From Hyperoodon ampullatus (lineage: Eukaryota > Chordata > Mammalia > Artiodactyla > Ziphiidae), in the NCBI GenBank assembly GCA_949752795.1, contig OX457070.1, positions 36,795,185 through 36,859,184 of the forward strand: a stretch of DNA of 64,000 bases, written 5' to 3'. Positions within the stretch are counted from its first letter, which is position 1. Every line of letters begins with the position of its first letter. The notes under the pieces are model-generated. The model saw only the letters and a list, made by a program, of their open reading frames with translations, made no database searches and was not told where the DNA came from. Positions 1-12,299 of the stretch are shown in pieces. Made by a program: the position numbers and the translations under genes.

Positions 1-400
1 GTTTCGGTCAAGTAGCCGGGTTAATCATTCAACGCGGGCGCTGTGGAATATTTTTGTAGAGGTCAAAGCAAAAGGTTCTTCCTAAGTTTCACAGAAACCA
101 GCCTTTAGGGACCCTGAGGTAACAGTGGCAGGCGGATGGGGTTGGGGAGCGACTGCTGGCGGCCCTGTAGCTCACAGAACACCTGATCTCCCCATGCGGC
201 ACGGCAGGCAGCGCAGTGCGAGGGTGGGGTGCGGGGGTGTAGCGCGAAATCCAGCAGGGCCCCCTCCCCAAAACGCCTGTGCAACCCAGATGAGGACGCC
301 AGGCCTCAGACGCCCCTTCCCAACGCCTGCATCACCCCGGCGCGCGCTTCCCCGGAAGTTGGGGTGCAGTGGGGAGGCGGAGATGTTCCCGGGTCCCGGG

Positions 401-418
401 GTGTGTGTGTGTGTGTGT
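401..418. repeat. (GT)n microsatellite
   Basis: An uninterrupted run of nine GT dinucleotides in the GC-rich flank of the promoter region. It is the type of short tract that varies in length between individuals. Confidence 0.9.
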
Positions 419-721
419 GGAGTGGGGCAGGAAGCTCAAAAAACAGGCTGCCGCGGGTTGCGTTATCCTCTTCCTCTAGGGTAAGGAAGGTGGCGGGGGG
501 CCGAGGGGGAGGACCGGGACACCTAAACGCCGTAGGAGCCACCTAGAGACTGCTTCCTGCTCTGGGGCGCCAGTACGAAGCCGGAACCGGCGAGGAACGG
601 GGCTGTGGAGGGAGCGAGGATGGGCCAGTGGAGGGGGAGCCGGGGACCAGAGAGCTAGGAGGGCGCAGAGCCGGCCTGGGGAGGAGGGAGGCGGCGGGAG
701 TGCACACCCGCCCGGCCCTAC

Positions 722-1000
722 CTTGTCCGGGAGCAGCTCCTGCTCAGCGGGGCGGGGGCGGGAGATCGCGGCTGCATCCACGACCCGGCCGCTCCGCGCG
801 GCTCAGCCCGGCGACCGCCGCCGCTCTCGCTCCATGCGTTGCGCCCGCGATGGGCGGTCGGGTGGTGTCCGCGGTGGGACGGCTCCGCCTCGGCCTGGCC
901 CCGGCTCGGCTCAGCTCCGGCACTTGTTGCCACCGCCGCCACAGCGCCTCACTCCCGGCTCCGGCTTCGGCTCCCGGCGCCGCCGTCGCCGCCTCAGGGC
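722..1000 (-). other. Possible first exon (mostly 5' UTR) of a minus-strand gene
   Basis: On the minus strand this GC-rich block runs from just below the CCAAT/CRE cluster to a consensus-like splice donor, CAAG|GTAGGG, with the exon end at 722. Upstream ATGs on this strand open only short frames (one stops after about ten codons). The exon may therefore be wholly or largely untranslated, with the main start codon in a later exon beyond position 1. The right boundary is a guess from the promoter position. It could be something else: donors of this quality occur by chance in GC-rich DNA. Confidence 0.3.
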
Positions 1001-1019
1001 TCCCCGGCCCGGTCCCGCC

Positions 1020-1080
1020 CCCGCCCCCGCCTCACGGGCCAATCAGGTCCGGCACCGCCCCTTACGTCACCGCCCCCGCC
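1020..1080. promoter_or_regulatory. Core promoter cluster: GC boxes, CCAAT box, CRE-like site
   Basis: CCAAT lies at 1,039-1,043 on the plus strand (NF-Y class). TTACGTCA lies at 1,062-1,069, one base from the palindromic CRE bound by CREB/ATF factors. Sp1-type GC boxes flank them at 1,020-1,031 and 1,071-1,080. The close spacing is typical of TATA-less CpG-island promoters. Because the minus-strand candidate exon starts just left of this cluster, the sites would lie a short way upstream of that start. Confidence 0.65.
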
Positions 1081-1431
1081 AGGCCCGCCGCCCCGCGCCC
1101 CGAGTTTGGGGAAGGCACAGCTCGAGTTTGTCCGGCGGTGGATGCGCGGGACCCGCGTAGGCTGGTTCTCCTCTTGGCATCCGGGGACCCTCCGGGCCCT
1201 CACCTGGAAAGCAAAGGCTTAAACTGGGGGAAGGGGACCCCAAGAACTAGACCGTCGGGGAAAAAGAGCGGCTCGAAGTTCAAAAGAACTATTTTCCAAC
1301 TCCAGTCTAACCTAAATCCCTCTTGTTGTCGCCCCTCTTTCAGTACATCTGATGTTGGGAAAATAAGCACATGGCCTGGTGAGGACTCCAGTGGCGTCTT
1401 CTGGCCGGAGTCAGTTTGTGACGGGTCCTAG

Positions 1432-2233
1432 ACCGAACCCCGGCCGCCAAGTGCTTGGGCAGATGTGTCCCCGCAAAACCCAGGGTTCCACCATGGAAGA
1501 TGGGGGTAGCTAGGGGGAACCAGAGCCAAAATGGGACTTGACCATTGCTCTCTGCCCATCCAGTAGCTGCCGCCACCTCTTAGGTGCCCAAATGACACCT
1601 ACTTGACACTGCCATGCCATCTTCGGTTTTATGAAGCCGCCCAGAACATGGGGAGAGAGGAGTTTTAGTTCTCTTTGTGGTGTCCTGTAGAGGGTTTCCT
1701 CGAGGTTCCAAGCGAGTATCCGGAAGCCAGAAATGCAAGGTGCCCAGACGCTGGGCCTCGAACCCGCGTCGCGGCCCAAGGGACAGGGCGGACCCTTGGG
1801 CAGATACCTAGGTGCAGCCTTAATGGTTGAACAGTGACATACATTTCCCCCGCAGGATGGGGACTTGGCGCTAACCACACCCAGCCGCTGGAATTCCGGG
1901 GACCACGACGCACCCTCCTATCCCAGCGCCCCCGCCGGCTCGCCAGGGCACTGCATTCTTAGATGAGTCCAAGTTGCTGCTGACACAACTTTGAGGGCCC
2001 CAGGTAAGCCCGGCGCGACCGGATGGAGAGGTTGCCCTGGCTTGAAAGGCCCAGTGCAGTGCAGTCAGCTCCTTTCCCTTGCTCTCCGCCGGGAGGTAAG
2101 CCTGGCCAGAGGCGCACTTGAAAACTCCCGTCTCTTGGTATTTATTTATCTCTCCACGAAGAAAGCAATCCCCTTTAGATAATCAGACTAAGGAATTAAG
2201 AACACCACACCCTCAATTATTTGCATTTTTCAG
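1432..2233. other. Non-repetitive flank of the promoter, no gene recognised
   Basis: GC content falls gradually away from the CpG island. Several short frames are open but none resembles a known protein, and I recognise no interspersed repeat. Confidence 0.5.
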
Positions 2234-2400
2234 AAGGCTTTCTGAGGTGGAATTAGTTGAAAGAGAAGGAATTGCTAAAGTAGTAATTTCAGGCACCTTT
2301 GAGCTCAGCCTACTCAACTATGGGCCCTTACTCTTAATCCAAACTCAGAGTGAAAAAGAAGAGCAGGTGGACGCACTGCTGGATGCACTGAGCCACGTGG
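2234..2400 (+). other. Candidate internal coding exon, product unknown
   Basis: A 167-nt block is open in one frame and bounded by a pyrimidine-rich acceptor (TTGCATTTTTCAG, ending at 2,233) and a strong donor (GTAAGG at 2,401). The first complete codon starts at 2,235. Its translation (about 55 residues) contains REGIAKVVISGTFE and ends in an acidic, leucine-rich segment, EEQVDALLDALSHV. This looks more protein-like than most open frames here, with mixed charged and hydrophobic residues and no low complexity. The frame stays open a little to both sides (2,118-2,414). I do not recognise the protein, and no partner exon is visible. It may be a chance open stretch or part of an old decayed element. 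Confidence 0.28.
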
Positions 2401-2401
2401 G

Positions 2402-3315
2402 TAAGGTCCTCTAGAAACAGGAATTCTGAGTCACATCTGGGAAAGTTTTGATTTGCAGCCTTCAGTCCTTTTTGCTTTTATGTTGATCACATGATTCTCC
2501 TAAGACTGGGATGTAAAGTCCAAACAGTCAGATATTTGTGTACTCATAGAAAAACATCTGGAAGGATACAGACAGGCTGTTAACCACCATTACCCCAGAT
2601 GTGGGATTGGGGTTTCAGAAGGAGGGGAGATGAGTTTTATACCCTTATTGACTTTGAGTTTTGTTTTTTTCCAGTTATATTAACTCTCATAATTTAGAAA
2701 ACTAATGAAACATTTTTAAAGAAATAAAGATATTAGAAATTCTTTTAAGAACTCTTCAGAGTGTATAAATTAATAAACAAATGAAGCCTGAGTCTTTCAT
2801 TCTGTGTCAAAATAATTAATCCTGAGTCCGTGTTCCTTGGTTTAAATAAAAATATCTCTGGCAGCTCTTCTGATCTTTAAATGCTGTGAGGGGACAAGAC
2901 TGACATCTGAAGATTTTTTTCTGCCATCAGATCAGTATATTGTTTCTACACATATGCCTTCCCTTTAAATGCACTCCCACTAGCCACAGACATACTTTCA
3001 GGGACTGCCAGCCAAGGGGTTTTAGTAAAGGAACTGCTATAATGTCAGCTGGCAACCAACAAGGAAATTAAGCTGTGTCCTCTGCAGCTGCCAAAAGCTG
3101 CCCAGGCCCTGAAATTTAAAAATAAGGGCATTCTCTTCATAGTGCCATTAATTAATGCAGCTGGGAGTGTATCTGTAAATGTTACACTGTGTCTTTGGGG
3201 GAATTACTCAATGCTGAATTCCACTATTCCGCTAAATTACTCCATGCGAAATGCACATTTGGCTGCAGTCTCTGCTCTTGGACCATCATGAGTAGGTAAA
3301 GAGGTATTGTTCATT
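2402..3315. other. AT-rich unassigned sequence
   Basis: No convincing coding frame, RNA gene or recognisable repeat was seen. A lightly AT-rich section spans about 2,640-2,900. Confidence 0.5.
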
Positions 3316-5600
3316 TATTTAACAAATATGTGTTGACCACCTACTAGGTGCATGGCACAGGGCTAGGCACTGAAGTGGTGAACGTAGCAGACACACTCTT
3401 CCCTCTTGGAGCTCACAGTCTAGCTGGAGAGAAAGGAGCTTAGCAATTAAATGCACTATCAATTGTATAATTACAGTTGTGATATTGGCCAAAGGGAGTG
3501 CAAGGTAGAGGGACCATTTGTCTGGGGAGTCCAAGGGGAGGTGACATTGAGCTCTGAAGGGTGAGCAGGATTTACTCAGGCAAAGAGGAGAGGCGAGTGG
3601 AAAAGAGTTCCTGGCAGGTTCACACTACGAAGGGGGGTGTGGTTGAGGAGGAGGTTGGAGAGGTAGGCAGAGACTAGATCATCCAGGGTGTAAGATCACC
3701 CTGACTGCAATGTAAAGAATGAATAGGGAAGGGGGAGGAGGGGGTGGAGGGATAGTTAGGAAGCTGCTGCTGTAATATAAGGGAAAGGGCTGTTTGTCTA
3801 AGCAGTTGAGCAAATGGAGAGAAGTAGATACCAACAAAACCTGGTGATTGCTTGGCTAGGGAGGAATCAAGGAGAAGTCCCAGGTCTCTGCTTCTTCAAC
3901 CAGATGGATGGTGGTGCCGTTTTCTTAGTTGGGGGACCCTCAGGGAAAGAGGATTGAGAAAACCTTGCCAAGGTTCACATTTGGTCAAGGTGGGTTTGAG
4001 ATGTAAGATGTCCAAGTGGAGATGTTGAGTAGATGTTTGGCTGTAGGGTCTGGTTCTCTGTGGAGAGGCTGGGGATGAAGTAGCTGGTATAGAGGCAGCA
4101 ATAAAGTCCCGAGAGTGAGATGGTGTCCTAGGAGAGTATAGAGTTCTATCAGAAGAGGGCCTAGGACTGAGCCTGATGAACCCTTATCTAAAGGCTGGCC
4201 AGAGGCAAACTATCTGGCAGAGGTGAAGGAGCAGCCAGAGAGGCAGGAAAAAAAAAACCTAGGAGTTCGGGAAGTGGGGTCATGGAGCCAGGGAAAGGAT
4301 ATGTCGTAAAGAGGCAGTAGCCAACAACACTCAAAATGGCTGAGAGACCAAGGGAAATGAGGCCTGAATATATCCACCAGACTGGGTGACCTTGGTGTCA
4401 TTGGGACTTTTACAGAGCAGTGACTGGTGGAGTGAAGGGATGAAAGATAAACTGGAGTGTATTGAAAAGTGCGTGAGAAGTGGAGAAATGAAGAAAGGTA
4501 CTGACTACAGGCAAATCTTGAAAGGGTTGACTGTGAAGGGTCAGAGATAGAAATAGCTGGAAAAGAATGTTTTGTCAGCAGTGGGTTTATCTTAGTTTAT
4601 ATTTATTTATTTTAGGGTGGAATAAATTGAATGTGTTTAAATGCCAATGGGGAAGACCTTATAGAGAAGAGGAAGAGAAAGGTACAGCAGGGGAAGGATA
4701 ATGGACAATAAAGGTGGGTCCTGTGACCATGGGAGAGGATGGAACCAGAATCTGGGTGGAAAGGCTGACCTCATGCAGGAGGTCACCTCCTCTATTATAA
4801 CAGCCAGGGCGCGGTTGGAGGTCAACTGAACCAGGCAGGTTTGGTATGGGACATTGACTTCCTCTTACTCTGGGGAGGAGACTGGGAGTGGGGCAAGAGA
4901 GGTGAGGGATTTGAAGAGAATGGAGAACGTTTGACACAGTCATTGCAGAAGGTGAGAAGGTTGAGATGACCAGAGGTACGGCAGGATGGCAAGGCAGGCT
5001 GGCAACCCTCCTAAGGTTGGTGGCTTGAACTTGTAAGGTGCCCTTTGGTCCTCCTCTGTGATTTCCTCCAGCAGAGCTCAGCTGTCTGCTCTGGTGCAGG
5101 CTCAGATGAAGGAATTGCTAGGGCAGAGGAGCAAATGCCTTTTGCCAAGGAATTGAGAACCTTGGCAAAAGTGGGGTTGACATGATGCGTGATCAGAGAG
5201 AAAGGACAGAAGTCAGTGGGCTGGAAGGGTCAAAGGGGTCAAAGCTCAGTCATGCTGGAAGGAGAGGGGGTTGAGTCAGAGATTTTGGATGCTTAAGTTT
5301 GTGGTTCAGGAGGTGGAGAAATTTAGGACAATGACAAAGCCAGGATGTGATGGGGGAGAGTAGAGGAGAAAGTCACTGGAGAATATAAGGTCAGAGATGG
5401 AGAGGCAGGGTACTGGGTGGGTCATCTGTGTGGTTAGTGAAGCCATCCAGGAGCATGTGGGCAAGAATTGGGGTCAGGGTCATGGTGTGAAGGCCATGGC
5501 ACCAAGAGCTAAAGTCTTAAGAGAGTGAGGAAGAGGGCGTGACCAGGAGTTCAGAAGATAGGAACTCCTAGGAAGGGGAGGGCACTGTGGGCTGATGGCA
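3316..5600 (-). repeat. Long, degraded ancient mammalian repeat (L2-like at its left end)
   Basis: The left end reads as the reverse complement of the LINE-2 3' end: a motif like AACAAATATGTGTTGACCAC, followed by wording close to 'locally common' L2 text such as GGAGCTCACAGTCTAG and GGTGACATTGAGCTCTGAAGG. The next roughly 2 kb is purine-rich and matches a widespread old mammalian repeat text (for example GTCCAAGTGGAGATGTTGAG at about 4,010). A fragment of the same family recurs near 11.9-12.1 kb. It is heavily diverged and has no coding potential. The family name and the right boundary are uncertain. Confidence 0.5.
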
Positions 5601-5942
5601 GGATAGAGGATGCGTGAGGGAATGACACTGAAAGCAGGAACCAGTGGCCCAGTCGGTTTTGCCCCAGTTGTCTCTATGAAGCCTGACCCAGGAGCTCTGC
5701 AAGCCAGGGCCACATCCCCCTGACTAACTTCTCCTCCCCAAGATTCCCATCAGGGAGAAAGGCATGTGGAGGCCTCCCTTCCTCCTCCCCCTCTTTTCCA
5801 CTGGGGGCTTTTTTGTCCACCAAATGAACCCCTACAGGGCACTGGCTGATTGGCTGTCAATCAGGAATCTCAGGCTTGTCTCACCTCTGCTACACACCTT
5901 CTGTCTTCCTCAGGTGGGCTGTTGACCCCTTCTGTCTCAGCT

Positions 5943-6062
5943 TCATTGTCTGTAAAATGAGGACGCTAAAATACTCACCCCTCTCAGGGCAACTGTAAGG
6001 AATAGAGGAGATAACTTAAGTAAAAACACTTTCTAATCTGTAAAGCACTGTAGGAATGTGAG
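5943..6062 (+). repeat. MIR SINE fragment
   Basis: Matches the 3' half of the tRNA-derived mammalian MIR: TCTGTAAAATGAGGA, then a diverged core, then CTGTAAAGCACTGTAGGAATG. No target duplication survives, as usual for this old family. Confidence 0.7.
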
Positions 6063-6099
6063 TGATTTCCCTTGTTCAGAAGCCCCTCACATACACCCA

Positions 6100-8220
6100 C
6101 ATCTCTCCCAGGAGCCCTTCCCAAAAGATTGTGAGTCCCTGCTCCAGAGGAAGCTGTAATCTTGCCCCGGAGACAGGACAAACACACACAAAACAATTAG
6201 AGAGGAATGCACAGCTGTGTCTGATTAAGTGCTAAATTGTAAGGTGCAGACAATAAGAGCTCTGAGCTCAGACAAGGGAACAATTTGCCAGAGTTGGGAA
6301 AGTCTGGGAGGCTTCCTGGAGAAGGTGGGGTGGAAGGGGCCCAGACTGATCACTTGTCCTGAGAATATTTGCAAATATGCCCATTCCTTTGTGGCTGCAA
6401 AGTTGTCAGTCTGACATGGGTCTACGAAAAGTTTCCAGGTCAAGCGTTTTGTCTTGGTGCCCCTGCTTCTGTTGTCACTCCTATAGCCCTGCTCCCCTCT
6501 CAGTCACAGACCTGTGCTCCCCCTAGCTGGTTGGGCAGCCTGGGCTACACGATGGATCCTATGTGCTTTGCCCTGGGCCTTTCATGTTTGGGTCTCTCAT
6601 GTCACCACCCATTTCCTGGTGAAACAGAGGTTGATCTTCAGCAAGTTTCCTGTGCCCTGTTTGGTGCCAGCACACACCTGGTATTTTTGCCCAGCCAGAC
6701 TGCGGGCTTTTGAGCAAGGAGTCCTGGATGCCCCTCCTTCTGCCATCTGCCTCATGGCACCTGGTCAGCCTAGGGCACCTGCATGTCCATAGAACAAAAG
6801 CCCTGAGCCAGTTCCCACACCTGCCTCCTTTGCTTTTTACTGCCTTTGCCTCATTGTCCAGAAGCACCCAGCAACCTGCCGTTCAGATACAGGCCCCACA
6901 GAGCTGCCCCCCGAAAACCCAAGACCTGCAACGCCAGAGCTGGCTTCCACCTCCTTTGTTATATTGAAGCCAACTCCTGCAGCCCTCTGGACACTGTTCA
7001 GAATGAGGGCCTTCCTCCTCAGTGGCTAGCCCCCATGGCCTGGTTGGTGCCTCTGCCCTGGACCTCCCTCCTCCCTTTACCACAGGCCTGGAAAAGATCC
7101 CAGCATGCCACAGAACCAAGCGCACAGGGGTAGCATCAGAAGCAAAAATCCCCAAATCTTATAGATGCTGTGGACGCAGGTTTCTTCAAAAGGATCGCAG
7201 TGATTGGCTAGTCTGTTAATCAGTTCCAGTTGGGGCCATGAAAACAATAGCCACCTTCTGTCAATAGCTAAAATATTAATTTCTGATGGAAAGGGTGAAA
7301 TTCTTAGAATTCTAGTCCAAATCCCTTGGAACTTGCAACTGAGAAAAAGAAGGCCCCAAAAGTAGTTTTCTGGAGGCCAAACACCTGATACTAGAGATAA
7401 TATCTTAAATGTTGACAATTAAGTCACATGTTAAAAATCACCTGACTCCTAAAGCAGACCCTTTCTCCCAAGGTTACTTTGACTTTGCAACAGCAGAAAA
7501 ACATAAAACCTCATTATCAGATGCAGATGCTAGAAACCAATGTCATGATTCCCAGGGGATTTGTTCCACAGCCCACAGAGTCCTGATGCAGGAAAAACTC
7601 CGAATTCCCAGGTGAGTAAAGTCTAGCTTGTTCATGACATTGTGGTGATGTATAAGGTCAGCAGTTTGAAGGGGCACAAAGAGTCATCTCTATTAAGGGC
7701 ATCATGTTGTTTAGGGAACGGAACTCTTGTTAAAGAGAAATGCAAAATCATATTCTCAATTATTATCAAACTCCAAAATTACATTCAAGAGGAGAGGCCC
7801 ATAATTGCAGCATCAAGCATGAGAGAGTGCCATTAATACGATTATCAGGGCATAACCTATTAGAGAACTTAATGCCTCTTTGCTGGCATCATCCTTTGTA
7901 AAGCTTCCCTGGGTCTGGAAACTCTCTCAGTTGTAAACACAACTGTTACACAACAGTGATTTCCAAGGGGCATAACAAAGATCTGCTGGCCTTCACCAAA
8001 AGTCAAAGTTGCCTGGCTAAGAAGAACGGAGAACATTTCTGAAAATGAAAACTCACCTGCCAACTCTAGGAGTTATTGAGAAAGGAAATACATCTAGCCC
8101 TGAGTCCTCTCCAGCCCTGCAGCAATTCAGTCATAGGTGTACCTGTCACCTGGAGATATGCATGTGGCACCTTAAATGGACATAGGAGATTAAGTTTTGG
8201 CTGCTGCTGGTAAAAAATCA
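6100..8220. other. Unassigned sequence, no gene recognised
   Basis: Mixed-composition DNA with several modest open frames (the longest about 115 codons near 6.4-6.7 kb). None has recognisable domains, splice context or codon pattern. About 6,200-6,330 may be a diverged L2 or MIR fragment. Confidence 0.45.
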
Positions 8221-8224
8221 TGGT

Positions 8225-8400
8225 ATGGAAGCCAACAAACCCAGGTTCAAATCCTACTTTCAGATCAAGCCCTGTGTGTCCTCATGGGTATTGTAACACC
8301 TATCTCAAAGAATTTCCAGGAAGGGAAATTAAGTCACTTATGACCAAGTGCCTGCAGACACTTTGTGCTTAATAACTGTTTGTTTCTCCCTTGGCCTTGG
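8225..8400 (+). repeat. MIR SINE fragment
   Basis: MIR-like core: AAACCCAGGTTCAAATCCTA, followed by a diverged central part and a tail containing CTTAATAACTG. Old and indel-rich. Confidence 0.55.
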
Positions 8401-8719
8401 CAGTGAGACCAAGTCCTCACCAGGACGAAGTTCAGGTAGTATCTTGGCATAGAATCCTGGGGATTATCAATCTTTGTCCTGGGAGCCCATAGGAGAAATT
8501 ACTGTCTGTCTTCACTCCCAAAAGTTCAGACATCATCAATCATTATCACCATGTAGAATGGAAAGATCAATTGGCTGTCCCTGAAAGGAGCCACCTGATT
8601 TGTCTTTAGGAATCAGTGACTTATGAAGCTCACGTGGCAAATTGTCTCACAATAAAACCACCACCAGGAGGGGCAGGGCCTCCTCCTTAAACATGACAGA
8701 GAAATCTGAGAGCAATGGA

Positions 8720-9075
8720 CCTCATGGATAGTCTTCAAAGGGAAGCAGTCTACATGGAACAACGTGGGTGAATCTCAAAACCACATCTTTCATGTTGAAT
8801 GAAAGAATTCATGCACCAAAGAATATATATGACATTCAAGAAGACATGAAAACTAATCTATGGTGGTAGAAATCAGAACACTAGTTGCCTTGGGGATAAG
8901 GAGAGAATTAACTGGAAAGAGGCTTGAAGGAACTTTCTGAGATGAAAGAAATGTTCCATCTGTTGACTGGAATGATGATTTCATGGGAGCATGCCACTGT
9001 CAAAACTCATCACACTGAACACTTTGCATTTGTGAATTTTATTGGTTATGAATTAGACCTCAACTAGCAAAACAA
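8720..9075 (+). repeat. Old L1 (L1M-type) 3' end
   Basis: Contains the familiar end of old mammalian L1s: a GTGGTAGAAATCAGAACACT stretch, a GTTGACTGGAATGATG part, and then GTGAATTTTATTGGTTATGAATTAGACCTCAA before a short A-rich tail. It is the non-coding 3' UTR, sense on the plus strand. Confidence 0.65.
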
Positions 9076-9079
9076 AACA

Positions 9080-11900
9080 AAAAGGGAAGCAGCAGTGTTT
9101 AGGCAGAGGGGCGTATAGGCAAGTGGGAGAAAGAAGAGGGCTGTGCTGGGCAATTTCTCCAGCACCAGACTCTGGGGCAGCTATGAACTGACTTGTCAAA
9201 ATAAACTACAGATAGGAGAGGATGCACTTTTCTAAAAATGAATACCCTATTCTGGGCCAAACATTAGGTTCAAGCCCTTATTCCTCTACAATTTGAAAAC
9301 CTTTCCGTCACCATTTCCTTCTTTTCTCATCTAAAGCCATCCCAGAACATGGTTTTCCAGAATCAGCCTCCTTTAGAAGTCACCCTCCCTCCACCCGCAG
9401 CTGCACATACACATTATTGCATAACATTAACTCTATAAACTCCATGCCCATAATGCCATAGAAGAAGGAAACAGTTTAATTGATCAACAAAAGTCAAATT
9501 AATGATCATCAGAAGTCAGAAAAAAGAGAGTTTGGGTCATCAAGAAACTTCCAAGAGAAAGAATCCTGACAAACAAACATTTCAAAAAGCAGAGGCCCCC
9601 AAAGGGTGGGAAAATGGAATGGGCAGTTGGAACTGGAACAAAACTCACAGATTGTAGAGCCAACTCCATCATCAAGTCCTTATGTGACAAATCCCTCCTG
9701 TGCTGTCAAAGGGGATTTTTCGCAGATGACAAAAAGATCATAAGCAGGGTGGCCTCTGCTTCAGTTTGATTTCTCTGCTGTTCTCTTGGCTCTACCTTCT
9801 TCCCAGCTCTGTTCCTTTCTACAAGCATCTCATTCAGATAGAAAAGGGTCTCTTCTTCCCCTTGTCTCTTTTTACGATTCAGGAAAATTTTCCTATGAGA
9901 TTCCCCTTTGCAACTCATTTGCTGGGATGGAGTCACATGACCCTTCCTAAGCTAATCACTGGCTAAGTGAATGGAACCACCTTGACTAGCTTAGACTAAT
10001 TAAGGTTTACTCCTGAATCTTCACATGAAGAAGTTATGGACCCCAAAACACAGTGCTACCAACCAGGACAAAGGGGGTGTTACAGGTAGGGTTTCCCTGG
10101 CCCTGCATGTAGGAAGTTTATTGGGGAGTACTCTCAGCATCAACACCTGAAAGAAGTGAAGTAAGCAGGAATGGACAAAGGGAGAAGTTGAGCTGCAGTG
10201 AAATCACAATAAAAACATTAGCTGATCTTTCAGGGAGCTCTGGTGCTGGGCTGGCTCAGAGTTGTCCCAAATTGAGGTGAGAGAGCTAGGTCTTCTTACT
10301 CCTGTATCAATCAGACATTAGATGTGCGCTGCCCCTGGGAAGGGAGCATTACCTGGGGCAAGGTGGCTCTTTTTGGCTGAGGAAAAATCTCAGAGAGGGA
10401 CTCAGCTGATGACTGCTGCTGTCAACCTTCCCAGGAGATGGGGAAATGAGTGCTTCAGTCTTGGAGGGGGGATCTGGGTGGCTCAACATGTCATCCACTG
10501 TAGGAGTGATGGATGTTGCATGGACAATCCCTCAGATCTCCTAGAACCCAACTAGGAGTCCACACTCATGTCTAGAGAAAGCATTATATGTCAGCCTTTA
10601 CTGGAACCATCTCTGGAACCCAATTACCTCATTACCTTTCCACTTCCTTAGGAAGAGATGACAGGAGAGCCTCCAAGTTTCAGCTACCATCCTGGCTTTT
10701 AAAAGTGGGACAGCTGGGAGATGGCTATGTGGACTGCGTTTGGGTGGGACCCAAGCCCTCAGACTTAAGGAACGTGATGCCCACAAGAATGAAAATCCAC
10801 AGGAACAGTCTTGAACAAGCCGGGAGCCTGCTAAGCCCTGGCATCTGCTGAACTTCCCAAATTACACACATTAAGCTGTTCAGTTCCACATTTCTATAGT
10901 GTGCTTCCTGCCAAGCTTCCTAGCACAGTCTACACAATGGGAAAATCAAAACGAGCAGTTAGACCAATTACGGATACGACAGGTCAAACAAATAAGCCTT
11001 TATCTAGGACTTAAGCAGACACAGTCAACAAGGGTCTAATCCAAAAATTGAGATTTGGACAAAGAAAGGCTTTATAAAACAAAAAGGGGGGTGGGGTGGG
11101 AGTAGAGATATTTGCATGAATTTTTTCTCTGTCTCACTGAAAATACTAAAATAACATTTTATCCAGCCTCTCCATGCTGCCCTGTCCCCCCACCCTAGCC
11201 TCTTGAACATTCTCTAGGTCTGTTAATAATCAGGCTGTAGGGCCAACTCACAGAGAAGTGTTAAGCTAGGGTATGAAAACAGTTGTCATTGAAAGGAGCT
11301 GGATAATTTACTTCGTTAATTGTTATGTATCTAGTTAAATGCCCAAGAATTAAAGCCATACACAGGAGTGTTTGTGTGTATATTCAGGAAGTACAGAGAC
11401 TATGGGTTACAGAAACCCCAAGCATTTCAGCTAAGTGAGAAATTCTAGGTAGAGTAAGGGACTTGAATCTAATAATGCCACTATTGTAGTGGCAGGAGCC
11501 AGATATGATAGGACTTTATTATCTTATTATTACTTTTAACAAGAAAAACTGTTTACAAGTTTACACTCTCATTCCAGCAGGAGAGACCTCAAGTCTTGTG
11601 GATACTCATTGTTCTGTGGAAAGGGAAATGCAGAGCAGTTTTTGTTATCCTTTTCCCCCTCTGGACTAACAAAGGCCACCCCTCTTCATATAGGTCCATA
11701 ATCTTCTCTGCAATTCTGTTTTTGGTTTTTTTTGTTTGTTTGTTTTTGCAATTCTGAAGTCCATAAATCTCTGGAAAATGAAAAAATTTTTTTCATAGCG
11801 GCACTATAACTAACTTGGTTATTTTGGCAGTAAAACCTGATTGGAATTTATGGGGGGGGGTAGTTATAGTTTTCATTTATCCCATATTTCACTACAAATA
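9080..11900. other. Unassigned sequence, no gene recognised
   Basis: No reading frame, RNA gene or clear repeat that I can name. Parts of 10.05-10.55 kb have the feel of an old LTR or internal retroviral fragment, but nothing diagnostic is present. A run of nine G residues lies near 11,851-11,859. Confidence 0.4.
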
Positions 11901-11904
11901 TGTT

Positions 11905-12120
11905 AATGTGTTTGATCACAGGTGCTGTTCCAGGCATATTAATATATCTGAATGAAGATATATATTTCAGGGAATTATCAGCATATAGATGGTATCTGAA
12001 GTCATGGGAATGGTTGACATGGTCCAGGGAATGAAAAGAGACTGAGAAGAGAAGAGGGCCGAGGACCAAATTTAGTGAATGGGCCTGAAGGAGGATCAGG
12101 AAGCCAGGAAGAAGTGAGAG
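11905..12120 (-). repeat. Second fragment of the ancient repeat seen at 3.3-5.6 kb
   Basis: The text around ATCAGCATATAGATGGTATC and the following GAGACTGAGAAGAGAAGAGGG matches the widespread old purine-rich mammalian repeat described at 3,316-5,600, in the same orientation. Low copy fidelity and no coding potential. Confidence 0.45.
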
Positions 12121-12299
12121 AGGAAGTGTAATCAGCTCTTTTGCCCTTTTTTTATCCATTTCTGTTTCCCTCAAACTTTAAAACTTAATTACAGATGTGA
12201 GATTACTAGGCAATATTTAACCTAACCCCTGTAGCTTATGTCCCATGCTTCACTAATTGGATAGCTTTTGCAAGTCCTTGATCACACAATGCCTGGCTT

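Larger units (their letters stand above)
530..1250. promoter_or_regulatory. CpG-island promoter region
   Basis: Sequence seen: this stretch is very GC-rich and full of CpG, unlike the AT-rich remainder of the window. It has many GC boxes (for example 746-760 and 1,020-1,031), a CCAAT box and a CRE-like site, and no clear TATA box. In mammals this composition marks the 5' end of a broadly expressed gene. Long open frames cross it in several phases on both strands, as expected from GC-rich sequence that lacks stop codons, so they are not called as genes. Direction is not settled. A good splice donor on the minus strand at 722/721 favours a gene running leftwards out of the window, but a divergent plus-strand transcript is possible. 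I do not recognise the gene. Confidence 0.8.

Noticed and set aside
628..1431. Long open frame on the plus strand through the CpG island, with an arginine-rich N-terminal segment from the ATG at 850
   Set aside because: It runs through the CCAAT, CRE-like and GC-box cluster, overlaps other long frames in every phase, and its lack of stops is explained by GC-rich composition.
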